A stretch of DNA of 48,017 bases from Pseudomonadota bacterium (GTDB lineage: Bacteria; Desulfobacterota; Desulfovibrionia; Desulfovibrionales; Desulfovibrionaceae), in NCBI GenBank assembly GCA_023460395.1, contig JAEWQB010000013.1, positions 1 through 48,017 of the forward strand, in the 5' to 3' direction. The notes below the pieces were generated by a model that did not search any database, was not told the origin of the DNA, and saw nothing but the letters and a program-made list of their open reading frames with translations. Both the position numbers and the translations under genes were made by a program. Positions 26,310-34,058 of this stretch are shown here, piece by piece (positions within the stretch are counted from its first letter, which is position 1; each line of letters starts with the position of its first letter).

Positions 26310-27062
26310 ATGACATCCCTTGCTTCCCTCCGCCAAGCCTTGCGGTCCGGCACTGCCTCCGTGGGCACATGGCTGCAAGTTCCCAACGCCGATGTGGCGG
26401 AAATTATGAGCCGTGCCGGATATAAATGGGCCGCTATCGATCTGGAACACGGCGCATTCACCCGCGCCCAACTGCCGGATATCTGCCGCGCTTTGGAGTT
26501 GGGCGGTACCCTACCCTTTGCCCGCGTGGCGGACTGCACCATCACCTCCATCAAAGGAGCGCTGGATTCCGGCGCGGTGGGCCTTATTTTTCCCATGATC
26601 GAAACCCGCGCCCAGTTGGACGCCGCCATAGATCTGGCCCTCTATCCCCCGCACGGTATCCGGGGAGTGGGCTACTGCCGTGCGAACCTCTTCGGCAAAG
26701 AAATAGAACGCGGCATTACGGACAACGCCGAAACCTTTTTCTGCGCACAGATAGAGCATGTCCGGGCGCTGGACAATCTGGCGGATATTTTCGCTCATCC
26801 CCGGCTTGATGCCGTTATGGTGGGTCCGTATGATCTTTCCGGCTCCATGGGCATTACCGGTCAGTTCGACCACCCGGACTTCACCGCCGCCCTGCGGGCC
26901 ATTCACGCCGCCGCCCGGCAGGCCGGAATTCCTATGGGACTGCACGTGGTGCAGCCAGATGTTTCGGCACTCCGCGCCAAAGTAGCCGAAGGCTACACCT
27001 TCATCGCCTATGGCATTGACGGCGTATTCCTGTATAACGCGGCGCAGTGCCCCGCCATCTGA
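26310..27062 (+). CDS. HpcH/HpaI-family class II pyruvate aldolase
   Basis: 250 residues, the normal family length. Key residues align with E. coli HpcH: H47 and R72 (base and carboxylate binding), metal ligands E149 (QIEH) and D175 (VGPYDLSG). The family joins or splits pyruvate (or a close analogue) and an aldehyde to give 4-hydroxy-2-oxo acids. In a glycan operon, with a KdsB-like cytidylyltransferase two genes on, a plausible job is making a 2-keto-3-deoxy sugar acid. A catabolic role is the alternative, but no catabolic genes are nearby. Confidence 0.87.
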   Translation: MTSLASLRQALRSGTASVGTWLQVPNADVAEIMSRAGYKWAAIDLEHGAFTRAQLPDICRALELGGTLPFARVADCTITSIKGALDSGAVGLIFPMIETRAQLDAAIDLALYPPHGIRGVGYCRANLFGKEIERGITDNAETFFCAQIEHVRALDNLADIFAHPRLDAVMVGPYDLSGSMGITGQFDHPDFTAALRAIHAAARQAGIPMGLHVVQPDVSALRAKVAEGYTFIAYGIDGVFLYNAAQCPAI

Positions 27063-27085
27063 GCCGGAAGCACGAGGAGGTAGCT

Positions 27086-27994
27086 ATGAACGTCACGGTT
27101 TTCGGCGGTGCTGGTTTCCTTGGCTCCCATGTGTGCGATAAGCTTTCTGAGGCCGGGCATGCCGTTACCATTTTTGATATCCGCCACTCTCAGTACCTGC
27201 GCCCGGACCAGACCATGCTCACAGGGGATATTCTGGACGAAGAGGCGGTAAACTCCGCCGTGCGCGGCGCTGACGCGGTGTTCAATTTCGCGGGCATCGC
27301 CGACATTGGCGAAGCGAATCAGCGCCCCATCGACACCGCCCGCTACAACTTTCTGGGCAACACGCTGGTGCTGGAAGCGTGCCGCACCCACGCGGTGCGG
27401 CGTTTCCTTTTCGCCAGTTCCGTATACGTATACAGCGAAGCGGGTGGCTTTTACCGATGCAGCAAGCAAGCGTGCGAACTGTACATAGAGCAATACCACC
27501 GCAACTACGGGCTGGAATATACCATTTTGCGCTACGGCTCCCTTTATGGTCCCCGCGCGGACGAACGCAATGCCATTTACCGCTTTGTCCGCGAAGCGCT
27601 GACCACGGGACGCATAACCTACTACGGTGCGCCAGAAGCCTTGCGCGAATACATTCATGTGGAAGATGCGGCCCTCACCAGCGTGGACCTGCTTAACCCC
27701 CAGTACGCCAACCAGCATATTGTGCTTTCCGGGCATCAATCCATACAGGTGGGCAACGTGCTGCGCATGATCGCGGAAATGCTCGGTCGCGATATCGCGT
27801 TTGATTTTCAACGCGATGGCGACAGCAACCACTACATGGTCACGCCCTACAATTTCAGCCCCCGAACGGGCAAAAAGATCACTCCTGTCCTGCATACCGA
27901 CCTAGGACAAGGAGTGCTGCGCATTATTGAAGACATCTATCACGAATTACATCCCGACATGCGAAATGTCGGAGGCGTGCTCGTCAAGGAGTAA
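27086..27994 (+). CDS. NAD-dependent sugar epimerase/dehydratase (extended SDR)
   Basis: 302 residues. Rossmann motif GGAGFLGSH (7-15), NFAGIAD, and catalytic S112/Y123/K127 in SSVYVYSEAGGFYRCSK. Typical extended short-chain fold that remodels nucleotide sugars. The serine to tyrosine distance is short because a loop is trimmed. GAGGAGG precedes the ATG at 27086; an earlier in-frame ATG overlaps the aldolase. It likely makes the aldehyde or NDP-sugar precursor for the aldolase product. Confidence 0.87.
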   Translation: MNVTVFGGAGFLGSHVCDKLSEAGHAVTIFDIRHSQYLRPDQTMLTGDILDEEAVNSAVRGADAVFNFAGIADIGEANQRPIDTARYNFLGNTLVLEACRTHAVRRFLFASSVYVYSEAGGFYRCSKQACELYIEQYHRNYGLEYTILRYGSLYGPRADERNAIYRFVREALTTGRITYYGAPEALREYIHVEDAALTSVDLLNPQYANQHIVLSGHQSIQVGNVLRMIAEMLGRDIAFDFQRDGDSNHYMVTPYNFSPRTGKKITPVLHTDLGQGVLRIIEDIYHELHPDMRNVGGVLVKE

Positions 27995-27999
27995 CCGCT

Positions 28000-28782
28000 G
28001 TGAACATTATTGCCGTCATCCCCGCCCGCATGGGGTCCAGCCGCTTTCCCGGCAAACCGCTGGCCGATATCCACGGAGTTCCCATGGTAGGGCACGTGGC
28101 CCTGCGCACCGCCATGTGTGAAAGCCTCTCCGCCACCTACGTGGCCACTTGCGACGCGGTTATTAAAGAATATTGTGACAAGGCGGGCATCCGCTGCATT
28201 ATGACTGCCGACACGCACGACCGCTGCACCACCCGTACGGCCGAAGCGTTGCTGAAAATTGAAGCGGAAACCGGCATGCCCGCCGATATTGTGGTTATGG
28301 TGCAAGGGGACGAACCCATGACCATGCCTGAAATGATTGACGCCGCAGTGCGCCCCATGCTGGAAGATGCTTCCATCAACGTGGTGAACCTCATGGCGGA
28401 CATGCAGACCGTGGAAGAATTTGAAGACCCCAACGAAGTCAAAGTGGTGGTGGATCTGCACAACAACGCGCTCTACTTCTCGCGCGAGCCTGTGCCCTCC
28501 CGCCGTAAGGGATCACCCGTGGTACCCATGCGTAAGCAGGTGTGCATCATCCCCTTCCGCCGCGACTATCTGCTGCGTTTCAACGCCCTGCCTGAAACCC
28601 CTCTGGAAATTATCGAATCTGTGGATATGATGCGTATTTTGGAACATGGTGATTCGGTCCGCATGGTCCCTTGCGAAGCGGGCACCCTTTCCGTGGATAC
28701 TCAGCACGATCTTGACCGCGTCATCAAACTGATGCGCCATGACACGGTGCGCCTGCGCTACACGCCGGGAGCCTCCGCATGA
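28000..28782 (+). CDS. CMP-KDO synthetase-like cytidylyltransferase (KdsB family)
   Basis: 260 residues starting VIPARMGSSRFPGKPL, with VATCDAVIKEYC, QGDEPM (near 103) and YFSREPVPS, all KdsB landmarks. KdsB couples a 3-deoxy-ulosonic acid to CMP. True KdsB sequences are of similar length, but here the ADHxSGTxR motif reads ADTHDRCTTRT, so the substrate probably differs from KDO. Start is GTG at 28000 with AAGGAG eight bases upstream. The gene overlaps the dehydrogenase by four bases. It is the third CMP-transferase-like protein in the operon. Confidence 0.85.
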   Translation: MNIIAVIPARMGSSRFPGKPLADIHGVPMVGHVALRTAMCESLSATYVATCDAVIKEYCDKAGIRCIMTADTHDRCTTRTAEALLKIEAETGMPADIVVMVQGDEPMTMPEMIDAAVRPMLEDASINVVNLMADMQTVEEFEDPNEVKVVVDLHNNALYFSREPVPSRRKGSPVVPMRKQVCIIPFRRDYLLRFNALPETPLEIIESVDMMRILEHGDSVRMVPCEAGTLSVDTQHDLDRVIKLMRHDTVRLRYTPGASA

Positions 28783-29690
28783 AAATAGCCATTACCACCT
28801 CTTCTTTTGCCCGCTACAGCGAGGAACCTTTGCGCCTTCTTCGGGAAGCAGGCGTAGACTATGTGCTCAACCCGCACGGACGCAAGCTGACAGAGGCGGA
28901 AACCACGACTCTGCTGGCAGGATGCGTGGGAGTAGCCGCCGGAACGGAGCTTTACACTCCGGCTGTCATGCAGGCGCTCCCGGACCTGCGGGTTATTTCC
29001 CGTTGCGGCACCGGCATGGACAATGTGGACTTTGCCGCCGCGAAAGACAGGGGCATTGTCGTGCGCAACACGCCGGACGGCCCCACCCTTGCCGTGGCGG
29101 AACTGACACTGGGCTACGCGCTGAACCTCATGCGGCAGATCAGTCTTATGGACCGCGAATTACGCACCGGAACGTGGAAAAAACGCATGGGTCACACCCT
29201 GCGCGGAAAAAAGCTAGGCATTATCGGACTGGGCCGCATAGGCCGCGCCGTGGCTTCGGTCTTCGAGCCTCTAGGGGTGGAGATCGCGTTTAACGATCCC
29301 GTTGCCGCCTGCGGCGAGTACCCTTTCATGTCTGTGGACTCTTTGCTGGGCTGGGCGGATATTCTAAGTCTTCACTGCTCCAAAGCGGGGGGGGAATGCG
29401 CGCTGTTCACAGCGGAACACCTGCACCGCATGAAACCGGGAAGCTGGGTCATTAACGCCTCTCGTGGCGGCATTGTGGACGAAGAGGCTCTGTATGATCT
29501 CTGCAAGTCGGGGCATCTAGGCGGCGTGGCTATCGACGTATTTGAACGCGAGCCGTATGACGGTCCCCTGAAAGAGCTGGATAACGTTATCCTCACGCCG
29601 CACATTGGCTCCTACGCGCGTGAAAGCCGCATCCAGATGGAAACGGATACCATCCGCAACCTGCTGGACGCGATGGAACAACACGCATGA
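28779..29690 (+). CDS. D-2-hydroxyacid dehydrogenase (SerA-like)
   Basis: 303 residues. NAD-binding GLGRIG (150-155) and catalytic R229 (NASRGG), E258 and H275 (TPHIGS) are present. No ACT or regulatory domain follows, so it is shorter than phosphoglycerate dehydrogenase SerA. The expected reaction is reduction of a 2-keto acid or oxidation of a 2-hydroxy acid. Between a KdsB-like protein and a HAD phosphatase, a sugar-acid substrate is more likely than serine synthesis. ATGA overlaps bind it to both neighbours. Confidence 0.85.
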   Translation: MKIAITTSSFARYSEEPLRLLREAGVDYVLNPHGRKLTEAETTTLLAGCVGVAAGTELYTPAVMQALPDLRVISRCGTGMDNVDFAAAKDRGIVVRNTPDGPTLAVAELTLGYALNLMRQISLMDRELRTGTWKKRMGHTLRGKKLGIIGLGRIGRAVASVFEPLGVEIAFNDPVAACGEYPFMSVDSLLGWADILSLHCSKAGGECALFTAEHLHRMKPGSWVINASRGGIVDEEALYDLCKSGHLGGVAIDVFEREPYDGPLKELDNVILTPHIGSYARESRIQMETDTIRNLLDAMEQHA

Positions 29691-30355
29691 GTCATGGTTC
29701 CGCCATAGAACTTGTAGTTTTCGACTGCGACGGTGTGCTGCTGGAAAGCGTAGAAGCCAAAAGTCTTGCCTTCGAACAGCTTGTGCGGGCCCACGGTCCC
29801 GAAGCGGTAGACCGTCTGCTGGCCTTTCACCACGCCCATGGCGGCGTCAGCCGGTACGAAAAATTCGCATGGTTTGTCCGCGAGGTGCTCGGTCGCGAAA
29901 TTACCCCCGAAGAATCCCAGAACATGGGGCAGCAGTTTGCAAAACTGTCCCGCGCTAATGTGCTGGACGCGCCCATGGTCCCCGGAGCGCTGGACGCGCT
30001 GGACGCCCTGCGCGGCACCCTGCCTCTGTACGTGGCCTCCGGCGCACCGCACGGCGAACTGGTGGAGATTCTCACACTCCGGGGCCTAGCCGGGTATTTC
30101 ACTGACATTTATGGTTCCCCCCCCGCCAAGTCCGCCCTGTTGCGCCGCTGCATTGACAGATCAGGTGTGGCTCCCACAGCCACACTCATGATAGGAGACA
30201 GCAGCACAGACCTTGACGCGGCACGCGAAAACGGCACCCAGTTTTATGGACGTGGCAGCCAGTTCGCCGCCCACGGCGTTCCGTGGGGACACGACCTGAC
30301 GGAGCTGATCGCTCATATACGCGCACGGCACCGCAGCGCGACGGCCCGGGACTGA
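29687..30355 (+). CDS. HAD-superfamily phosphatase
   Basis: 222 residues. Nucleophile motif FDCDGVLLES (D13, D15), motif II VASGAP, lysine in PPAKSALL, and acidic motif GDSSTDLDAA. A C1-type cap domain lies between about 20 and 95. Probable role is removal of phosphate from a phosphorylated sugar-acid intermediate, as KdsC and NeuB-pathway phosphatases do. Its ATG overlaps the dehydrogenase stop. Confidence 0.85.
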   Translation: MSHGSAIELVVFDCDGVLLESVEAKSLAFEQLVRAHGPEAVDRLLAFHHAHGGVSRYEKFAWFVREVLGREITPEESQNMGQQFAKLSRANVLDAPMVPGALDALDALRGTLPLYVASGAPHGELVEILTLRGLAGYFTDIYGSPPAKSALLRRCIDRSGVAPTATLMIGDSSTDLDAARENGTQFYGRGSQFAAHGVPWGHDLTELIAHIRARHRSATARD

Positions 30356-30426
30356 ACGCGCGGCACCCAAACAGCCAACGAACGGCCCATTCGCCGGCCT
30401 CGCGCATCGGCCCTTGATGGAGACTT

Positions 30427-32133
30427 ATGCGGATTCCCGAAACCCTACGCCCTCTCTTTCAAGCATTTTCCGACCTGAACCGGCTGGCTTACCACCACCC
30501 GGCCCTACAGGCCAACTATGTTTTGCGCAAGACTCCCCCGGCGGGGGAAACTCTGCTGCCGCCGGAACAAACAGACCCATCGACGCTGCCGGGACAGTCG
30601 CATGCATCTCCCCACCGGGTATCCCGGCGCATGCTCGTTCGCTCCGTATTCGCTTACTACGCCATAAACAGCATCTATTTTTGCCTGTTGCTCTGCAAAA
30701 AAGCGGCCCACGCGCTGGCGGGTGTCCGGGAAGTCCCGTTCTCCCCAACCGCATCCGCCCTCCCTGCCCGCCCCGTCATCATAGACAGCTTTGTGGTAGT
30801 GGATGCCACGGTCGCGAACCGCCACTGGCGCGACACCTATTTCCCCGGACTCGCGCCCGCTCTGGAATCACACGGCTATCAGCCCGTCCTCATGCCCCGC
30901 TTCTACGGCAGCCATAATCCTCTAGCGCTGTTCAGGACACTACGCATTCTGCGCACACAAGGCATTCCCCTTGTTACAGAATATGGGCTGCTCACCTTTG
31001 GTGACTATCTGCGCATACTGGGACTCATGCTCAGTATGCCTGTGCTTTTGCTACGCGTCTTACGGCAGGCCAGCCAAACCCCACATCCTCACACGGACAG
31101 CGCTTACGCCCGCGCCGTGCGCCACCGGGACTACCTGCTCATCAGGGGACTCGCTTCGGGCCATCTTGCCCCCATGGTGCGCCGCGTAGCCGCCCGCAGA
31201 CTGGGCACCCACCTTCCCCCCCACGCGAAAACCATAAGCTGGTTTGAAAACCAGAGCATCGATGCATGCTTCATGGCGGGGCTGCACGAAACCGCGCCCA
31301 CCGTCACTCGCTACGGCGCACAGTTGCTTCTCTGGGCAGACTCCCTGCTCAACGCCCATGCCGACGATACGGATATTCCCTTCGGCCTTGCCCCGGACGT
31401 GCCCATGGCAACCGGCCCTTATTTTTTTCCTGCCGATTCCACCCAAGAATACCGAACAGGGCCAGCCCTACGCTACGCATACCTCTTCGGACCGGACTCC
31501 ATAGTCCGGCGCAACCCGCAAGGCCCCATTCTTGTCCTGCTCTCCTACCATCATGAGGAAACCGTGCGCATTCTTACCGCTGTGCAGCAACTGACCGCCA
31601 GCAGAACTGCCTTCTCATCTGCGCCTGCTTCCTCCGGTTCTTCCGGCATTCCCGGTTCACCCGGTTCTCTCGGTTCACGCAACGCACCTGACACACCCGG
31701 CGCACCGTTCTCCGCAGCACGGCCCGCATTCCGCTTTCGCTTCCACCCCGCCACACGCCCTGAACACTATGCCTCTCTGCTGCCTGCGGACGTTCACCTC
31801 TCTCAGGGTTCCATGCACGACGCACTGCGCGAGGCATCGCTTGTTGTGGGCAGCGGCACAGGCGCCCTTGCCGAAGCCGTAGCCTGCGGCATTCCCGCCA
31901 TCAATATCACCGAAGCAGGCCGCCTCTGCCACTGTTTCCTTCCCCCTTTCGGCAAGGGGCTGCTGTGGGATACCTGCGATGTGTCGGCGTCCCTCTCCGA
32001 CGTGCGGGACAGACTGGAAGCCGCGCAACACCCTCTTTCGCCGGACGCTCTTCGGGGGCACAGCCGCACGTTCCGCGATCTGCTTTTCCAAGAGCCCACT
32101 CCACGGGCCATCGCGAACGCCTTCGACCTGTAA
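30427..32133 (+). CDS. GT-B-like glycosyltransferase
   Basis: 568 residues without signal peptide. The C-terminal part has SLVVGSGTGALAEAVACGIP (near 474), a donor-site arrangement of capsule/LPS-type GT-B enzymes, preceded by FRFHPATRPEHY. The N-terminal part (85-250) is the likely acceptor domain. Around residues 400-425 there is a Ser/Gly/Pro-rich linker encoded by a nine-base tandem repeat. GGAGA precedes the ATG. The gap of 71 bases to the phosphatase holds no gene. Confidence 0.65.
   Translation: MRIPETLRPLFQAFSDLNRLAYHHPALQANYVLRKTPPAGETLLPPEQTDPSTLPGQSHASPHRVSRRMLVRSVFAYYAINSIYFCLLLCKKAAHALAGVREVPFSPTASALPARPVIIDSFVVVDATVANRHWRDTYFPGLAPALESHGYQPVLMPRFYGSHNPLALFRTLRILRTQGIPLVTEYGLLTFGDYLRILGLMLSMPVLLLRVLRQASQTPHPHTDSAYARAVRHRDYLLIRGLASGHLAPMVRRVAARRLGTHLPPHAKTISWFENQSIDACFMAGLHETAPTVTRYGAQLLLWADSLLNAHADDTDIPFGLAPDVPMATGPYFFPADSTQEYRTGPALRYAYLFGPDSIVRRNPQGPILVLLSYHHEETVRILTAVQQLTASRTAFSSAPASSGSSGIPGSPGSLGSRNAPDTPGAPFSAARPAFRFRFHPATRPEHYASLLPADVHLSQGSMHDALREASLVVGSGTGALAEAVACGIPAINITEAGRLCHCFLPPFGKGLLWDTCDVSASLSDVRDRLEAAQHPLSPDALRGHSRTFRDLLFQEPTPRAIANAFDL
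31635..31679 (+). repeat. Nine-base tandem repeat (five units) inside a glycosyltransferase gene
   Basis: CGGTTCTTC, CGGCATTCC, CGGTTCACC, CGGTTCTCT, CGGTTCACG in tandem, in frame, coding for xGS-type triplets of a flexible linker. Length change would keep the frame. Confidence 0.75.
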
Positions 32134-32192
32134 GGCCTTTTCCGTTTTCCCCCGCCATCACGCAAGTCGCCATCAGGCGTATAGGACATACC

Positions 32193-33137
32193 ATGACCCC
32201 ATCTTCCGACCAGACGCCCGACCACCTCACGCAGTCGCCGCACGTACAGCCATCCGCACCGCGGATAACCGTGCTCATGACCGTGCTGAACGGCATGCCC
32301 TACCTCCCGGAAGCCGTGGAAAGCATTCTCGCGCAGACTCTGCCCGACCTCCTGCTTCTTGTGATAAACGATGGCTCCACCGATGGCACGGCGTCTTATC
32401 TGGACAGCGTGGACGACTCTCGCCTGATCGTTCGCCATCTCCCTAAAACCATAGGAAGAACCCCTGCGCTGAATCTGGGATTTTCTGAAATCACAACCCC
32501 CTACACGGCCATTCTAGACGGCGACGATGTGGCGCTTCCCTCTCGCCTTGCCCGGCAGGTAGCCTTTTTAGACACCACGCCCGATGTCGCCATGGTGGCA
32601 GCGGACTATCTGCTGGTGGACCCGCACGGAAACTCGCTGGGGCAAGTGGAATGCCCCGCAAAGCACGCCCCGCTCGTCAATTTGCTTGCTGTGCAAAATG
32701 TTATCGCCCATTCCGCCTGTTCATTCCGAACAACCGCTGTGCGCTTCGTGGGTGGGTACCCGCCGGAATATGACTACGCGCAGGATATGGGGCTATGGCT
32801 TGCCCTGCTGCAACAAGGAAACCGCATAGCCAGCCTGCCGGAAACGCTGGCCCACATTCGCGTGCACCCCGCGCAGGCCACACAAAATCCCGCTAAAGTA
32901 CGACTGCGCCGTCAGGAAGCCGTATGGCTCGCGCACGGGTTATGTGACGTTCCCGGCATATCAGCCGATGCCCGACAGGTGGCCCGTCTGCGCGAAGGTA
33001 TTTTTTTGCTCCGATTACACCGCTGGCGCGAAGGATTCCGCAGCCTGTACTGTGGCCTCGCTATGGGACCGATACGTCTGTTGCGCAATTCCCTGTTGCG
33101 GCAACGCCTTGCGTTAAGTCTGCGGAAACGGCGCTGA
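32193..33137 (+). CDS. Family 2 glycosyltransferase
   Basis: 314 residues. A 25-residue polar N-terminus (MTPSSDQTPDHL) precedes a GT-A domain: ITVLMTVLNGMPYL, INDGSTDG (near 57), ILDGDDVALPSRL (near 109) and AQDMGLWLALL. The C-terminal 60 residues are basic. AGGA lies before the ATG at 32193; an earlier in-frame start overlaps the previous gene. After its stop the same frame stays open for 51 codons with DQT repeats that resemble its own N-terminus. Confidence 0.85.
   Translation: MTPSSDQTPDHLTQSPHVQPSAPRITVLMTVLNGMPYLPEAVESILAQTLPDLLLLVINDGSTDGTASYLDSVDDSRLIVRHLPKTIGRTPALNLGFSEITTPYTAILDGDDVALPSRLARQVAFLDTTPDVAMVAADYLLVDPHGNSLGQVECPAKHAPLVNLLAVQNVIAHSACSFRTTAVRFVGGYPPEYDYAQDMGLWLALLQQGNRIASLPETLAHIRVHPAQATQNPAKVRLRRQEAVWLAHGLCDVPGISADARQVARLREGIFLLRLHRWREGFRSLYCGLAMGPIRLLRNSLLRQRLALSLRKRR
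32205..32224 (+). repeat. Direct repeat, copy 1, in the start of the GT2 gene
   Basis: TCCGACCAGACGCCCGACCA matches 33213-33232 at 19 of 20 bases. The copies are 1008 bases apart, a multiple of three. Confidence 0.7.
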
Positions 33138-33398
33138 TTCAGCACGCCGGTTTGTACGGGCACCCGCGTCAGCCCCGGTTGGCTTCCTGATGCAGGCCTA
33201 AAAAATACCCGCTCCGACCAGACGCTCGACCAGACACCCGACCAAACGGCAGGACAGGCGTTAGGGCAAACGCCCGGAACCGGCACCACTTAGGGGTTGT
33301 TACCAATTGGTATGCTAGGGTACAAAGCGGAAGAAAGTATGGGAAACAGGCTGCGGAGCCTGACTCTTTTGAATGAGACACGGCAGAAAGGGAAAGGT
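33138..33398 (+). other. Gap between the GT2 and NeuD-type genes
   Basis: 261 bases with no independent gene. Its first 153 bases continue the GT2 frame after the TGA to a TAG at 33291-33293 and contain the 12-base repeats. The remainder (33294-33398) leads into the ribosome site of the NeuD-type gene; no terminator or clear promoter was seen. Confidence 0.5.
33213..33274 (+). repeat. Twelve-base degenerate tandem repeat and direct repeat copy 2
   Basis: CGACCAGACGCT, CGACCAGACACC, CGACCAAACGGC, then two weaker units ending at 33274. Each unit codes DQTx in the GT2 frame. Bases 33213-33232 are the second copy of the direct repeat at the gene start. Confidence 0.7.
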
Positions 33399-34052
33399 AT
33401 GGACCAGACGGCACAGTCACCGGAGCGGCATGTCATTCTTGGCGCGGGCGGGCACGCCCGCGTGTTGTGTGATCTTCTGCGCAGCGCCGGAAAAACGGTG
33501 GTCGCGTTTTCCGATTCGTCTCCATCGCGGGCGGGAACGGTCATATGCGGCCTGCCAGTTATCGCGGAAGCCGATCTTGCCGCAACCTTCAGTCCCGGAG
33601 CTGTTCTTTTGGTAAACGGTGTCGGCGGTGTCAGAGACATGAGCGCCCGGCAGGCCATTTTTGAACAGTTCCAGCAACGCGGGTACCGGTTTGCCACGCT
33701 GGTGCATCCCACCGCCTTTGTCGCACACGACACGGTGCTGGAAGAAGGCGCGCAGGTGCTCGCCGGGGCGATGGTCATCACCGGGGCGATGGTGGGAAAA
33801 AATACCATACTCAACACGCGGGCCAGTGTGGACCACGATTGTCACATAGGCGCACACTGCCATATCGCGCCGGGAGTGACGCTTTCTGGCGGAGTACGCG
33901 TGGGAGACGCCACGCTGATCGGCACAGGCGCGTCGGTCATACAGGGCATCCGCATCGGCACCAGATGTATTGTTGGCGCGGGAGCAGCCGTAGTCCGACA
34001 CATAGCTGACGGAGTTATGGCTGTCGGGGTTCCCGCGCGGCAATGCCGGTAG
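33399..34052 (+). CDS. NeuD/PglD-type sugar acetyltransferase
   Basis: 217 residues. An N-terminal Rossmann-like sugar-nucleotide domain (ILGAGGHARVLCDLL, 12-26) and a left-handed beta-helix (about 95-210) with the catalytic H in SVDHDCHIGAHCHIAPG and a final AVGVPARQ. PglD and NeuD acetylate amino sugars on the way to bacillosamine or sialic-type acids. AGGGAAAGG precedes the ATG at 33399; an earlier in-frame ATG at 33297 lacks this. It ends six bases from a converging gene. Confidence 0.87.
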   Translation: MDQTAQSPERHVILGAGGHARVLCDLLRSAGKTVVAFSDSSPSRAGTVICGLPVIAEADLAATFSPGAVLLVNGVGGVRDMSARQAIFEQFQQRGYRFATLVHPTAFVAHDTVLEEGAQVLAGAMVITGAMVGKNTILNTRASVDHDCHIGAHCHIAPGVTLSGGVRVGDATLIGTGASVIQGIRIGTRCIVGAGAAVVRHIADGVMAVGVPARQCR

Positions 34053-34058
34053 CGTTTA

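Noticed and set aside
33213..33274. Possible CRISPR-like array
   Set aside because: The 12-base units are directly adjacent with no spacers and drift in sequence.
33135..33293. TGA read-through or selenocysteine extension of the GT2 protein
   Set aside because: No selenocysteine hairpin was recognised after the TGA, and the extension is low complexity. The open frame alone is not rare at this GC content; the repeats are reported instead.
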